This document shows positions 50,458 through 52,276 of a stretch of 52,276 nucleotides of DNA, piece after piece. The notes below the pieces were generated by a model. The model was not told the DNA's origin and made no database searches. It saw nothing but the letters and a program-made list of their open reading frames with translations. The DNA is taken from positions 1 through 52,276 of the forward strand of contig JAMCVZ010000025.1 of the NCBI GenBank assembly GCA_023476565.1, in the 5' to 3' direction. Origin of the DNA: Nitrospirota bacterium. GTDB taxonomy: Bacteria; Nitrospirota; Thermodesulfovibrionia; Thermodesulfovibrionales; Dissulfurispiraceae. Each line of letters begins with the position of its first letter. The first letter of the stretch is position 1. The translations under genes and the position numbers were made by a program.

Positions 50458-50542
50458 AGAATTTTTAGAAAAGGTAGAGGAAATACTCCTCATAGTTATT
50501 CTGGCAGTAGGGACGTTGCTGATCATGATCCACTGGAGATGA
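50450..50542 (+). CDS. 30-residue single-helix membrane peptide coupled to psiE
   Basis: The frame MNREFLEKVEEILLIVILAV continues GTLLIMIHWR and stops at 50542. It has one clear membrane helix. AAAGGAGG lies 9 nt before the ATG, and it overlaps the PsiE-like stop by eight bases, so it is almost certainly translated with it. It may be a small regulatory or assembly subunit of the PsiE-like protein. No family is recognised. Confidence 0.6.
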   Translation: MNREFLEKVEEILLIVILAVGTLLIMIHWR

Positions 50543-50550
50543 TACAGAAA

Positions 50551-50594
50551 TTTCATACTATTTAAATACTCCTGTAACGTCATTGTTTTAAGCT
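50551..50594 (+). promoter_or_regulatory. Pho-box-like promoter of the CBS histidine kinase
   Basis: TTTCAT (50551-50556) and CTGTAAC (50572-50578) have the same 21-nt spacing as at the PsiE-like gene. A weak -10 (TAAGCT, 50589-50594) follows at 17 nt. Unlike the other two, this gene has a leader of about 35 nt with a ribosome site. Confidence 0.45.
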
Positions 50595-50634
50595 CTATGA
50601 AGGAAGAGTAAACACAGATTGTGGAGGTAGAGGA

Positions 50635-51813
50635 ATGAAATCAGGACAGGACGATTGTCTATCTGTGGAAAAACTGGTTGCATCTAATGAATGTGTGCCT
50701 CCATACGCTGTTGTCAGCCAGGTGACTGACAGGTTTTTTCATTCTGCCCAACTGGAAGCAGTAGCGCTCGTGGAGGGCAGGGAGCCCGTGGGGCTCGTCA
50801 CGAGACCAAAACTTCTCTTTACATTGTTTAGAAGATACGGCTTCGAGTTATATGGAAGGAAGCCGATTATTGCCATAGCTGATACGGCGCCGCTCATACT
50901 CCATAAAGACGAAAGACTCGATGTGGCTATAGATAGGGCGTTGGATAGACCCGCCCAGGATATTTACGACGATATTATCGTAGTGGATAACGACGGCGCT
51001 TATAGGGGCCTCCTCTCCGTAAAGCAGATGGTGATACAGCAGAGCAATGCCCTGGCAAACAGTATTGTCCAGAAGGAGATGGCACGTGAAAGGGCAAAGG
51101 AATTTGAGAAGACAAACCAGATAAAATCCCGGTTTATTGCAAATGTCACCCATGAACTCAGGTCGCCTGTGAATGCCATAATCGGACTGGCTGAACTCAT
51201 GAGAATGTCCTCCGAGAAGGGTTATGTAGACCAACTAAAAGACCGCCTGTCACTGCTTATGTCCAGCGCAACCAATCTCAGGGCAATTATAACCAATATC
51301 CTGGACCTTTCAAAGATTGAGGCAGGGAAGATGGAAGTCATGTGCGAGCATTTTGATGCGGTTGCAACGCTCCGTGAAGCAGCAGAAGTTACACGCATTC
51401 TGATTGGAAATAAACCTGTTGATGTTGAGGTAGTAACTCATGACAGTCCTGTATTTATTGTGTCGGACCCCATTAAGGTGCGGCAGATATTAACCAATCT
51501 TACGAGCAATGCAGCGAAGTTCACAGATAGGGGCAAAATTGTTCTGACGCTCAACACTGAAGAAGACAGGCTTAAGATATCAGTCAAAGACACAGGAATA
51601 GGAATAAAGGAAGATGACCTGGACAAACTTTTTACAGCATTCGGTCAACTGGGAGATGCAAAGACCAAAAGACATGAAGGGACAGGTCTTGGTCTGACTA
51701 TAACAAAAAACCTGCTGGACCTGTTAGGCGGGAGTATCTCTATTTCAAGCAGATGTGGCGAGGGAACGACTTTTGAGGTCTATGTGCCGTTAAACCGGCT
51801 TAAAAAATGGTGA
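50635..51813 (+). CDS. CBS-domain sensor histidine kinase
   Basis: A 392-residue soluble kinase: a CBS pair (about 1-135) with VGLVTRPKLLFTLFRRYGFE and YDDIIVVDNDGAYRGLLS, a short coiled linker, a HisKA domain with the phospho-acceptor His in FIANVTHELRSPVNAIIG, and an HATPase with N box LTSNAAKFTD, G1 DTGIG and G2 GTGLGLTI. CBS pairs bind adenosyl nucleotides, so it may sense energy or nucleotide state. GGAGG precedes ATG 50635. The response regulator at 51903 is its likely partner. Its CBS unit resembles that of the EAL-CBS-GGDEF protein. Confidence 0.92.
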   Translation: MKSGQDDCLSVEKLVASNECVPPYAVVSQVTDRFFHSAQLEAVALVEGREPVGLVTRPKLLFTLFRRYGFELYGRKPIIAIADTAPLILHKDERLDVAIDRALDRPAQDIYDDIIVVDNDGAYRGLLSVKQMVIQQSNALANSIVQKEMARERAKEFEKTNQIKSRFIANVTHELRSPVNAIIGLAELMRMSSEKGYVDQLKDRLSLLMSSATNLRAIITNILDLSKIEAGKMEVMCEHFDAVATLREAAEVTRILIGNKPVDVEVVTHDSPVFIVSDPIKVRQILTNLTSNAAKFTDRGKIVLTLNTEEDRLKISVKDTGIGIKEDDLDKLFTAFGQLGDAKTKRHEGTGLGLTITKNLLDLLGGSISISSRCGEGTTFEVYVPLNRLKKW

Positions 51814-51840
51814 GCTTGCTTCGTTTCACTCGCAATGACA
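51814..51840. repeat. Fragment of a dispersed TGCTTCG...CTCGCAATGAC repeat
   Basis: GCTTGCTTCGTTTCACTCGC followed by AATGACA matches the text of widespread small palindromic repeats (TTGCTTCG...CGCAATGAC) found in many bacterial genomes. Here only one arm is present, directly after the kinase stop. Confidence 0.45.
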
Positions 51841-51902
51841 TCTTCTATGCGGATTATTTATCTGTCGGGTGCGCGGCAATTTCAAAGAACAGGAGGTATT
51901 TT

Positions 51903-52276
51903 ATGGAAAAGATGAGGAGGAAGATATTGGTTATCGACGATGATGAAAGGCATCTCATTGCTGCAAAAGGGCTTCTGGAGGATGCAGGATATGAGGTAAT
52001 CACACACTTTAGCTGGTTCGGTTCTACCAATGCTATAAAAAGCCTTGAACCCGACCTTGTCCTGCTTGATATTAATATGCCCGCCCTTCCCGGAGACGAG
52101 CTTTCCAAAATACTTAGTTCTGACAGCAAGACAAAGAATGTTCCTATTGTGTTTTATTCATCCAACGATGAGTACAGTTTGAGGAAGGCTGTATCGGAAT
52201 GCGGCGTCAGGGGCTATATATGTAAGGGTGATGTCTTTGATTTACGGAAAAAGGTTGCTGCTTACTTGAGCCTGTC
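51903..52276 (+). CDS. Response regulator receiver protein, cut by window end
   Basis: The frame from ATG 51903 (AGGAGG upstream) stays open to the last base: RRKILVIDDDERHLIAAKGL, the phospho-Asp region LVLLDINMPALPGDE, IVFYSSNDEY and the Lys in GYICKGDVFDLRKK. This is a complete or nearly complete receiver domain; whether an output domain follows lies outside the window. It directly follows the CBS histidine kinase and is its probable partner. Confidence 0.88.
   Translation, partial: MEKMRRKILVIDDDERHLIAAKGLLEDAGYEVITHFSWFGSTNAIKSLEPDLVLLDINMPALPGDELSKILSSDSKTKNVPIVFYSSNDEYSLRKAVSECGVRGYICKGDVFDLRKKVAAYLSL

Overview
The window reads as chromosomal DNA from a Gram-negative anaerobe, most likely a Nitrospirota (Thermodesulfovibrionia-like) bacterium or something of similar gene content. 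LPS export permeases (LptF/LptG), an MlaC-type lipid carrier and an outer-membrane barrel point to a diderm. A Mo/W respiratory operon with multihaem cytochromes, a four-subunit succinate dehydrogenase/fumarate reductase, a HesB-like protein of the seleno-family type, many c-di-GMP and chemotaxis proteins and numerous small intergenic palindromes fit that group. This placement rests on gene content only, not on a tree.

Bases 1-12,552 hold one long minus-strand operon: tetrahaem cytochrome c, Tat-exported 4x[4Fe-4S] subunit, NrfD-type membrane subunit, molybdopterin catalytic subunit, a second ferredoxin subunit whose frame contains a TGA exactly at a cluster cysteine, another multi-cluster ferredoxin, a TorD-type chaperone, a dihaem cytochrome, an outer-membrane porin-like protein, a small secreted PKD protein and a FecR-PKD protein. 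A perfect sigma-54 -24/-12 element and two tandem GTTCA dyads sit upstream of the first gene. The set looks like a periplasmic respiratory oxidoreductase linked to the quinone pool; its substrate cannot be read from the sequence.

Bases 12,951-20,363 are housekeeping genes: hemB, a HesB/IscA-like protein, lptF and lptG, deoC, a class IV aminotransferase, a YraN-like nuclease-fold protein, a TOPRIM protein, a stand-alone Lrp/AsnC ligand-binding domain and a CheY-like regulator. Bases 20,458-22,360 are a decay zone: truncated HTH gene, ATPase remnant, palindromic elements, and an antitoxin/PIN-toxin pair with an amber stop in the toxin.

Bases 22,479-34,017 hold tRNA-Leu(CAG), glnS, a malic enzyme with an ACT domain, and a plus-strand run in which a complete branched-chain-amino-acid-type ABC transporter (livKHMGF) lies between sdhAB and sdhCD. 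Bases 34,043-39,370 carry thrC, mlaC, a 55-residue Trm112-like protein, gltX and a GAF-GGDEF diguanylate cyclase, all on the minus strand.

Bases 39,675-52,276 are on the plus strand: a Met-rich secreted protein, malQ, a small Cys protein, an EAL-CBS-GGDEF protein, a GH1 glycosidase, a PHP phosphoesterase, a ceramide-glucosyltransferase-like enzyme, a chemoreceptor, a PsiE-like membrane protein with a 30-residue partner, a CBS-histidine kinase and a response regulator cut by the window end. Three of these transcription units share a promoter pattern (TTTMAY, 21 nt, CTGTAAC, then a -10 box) resembling a Pho box, and two of them appear to be leaderless.
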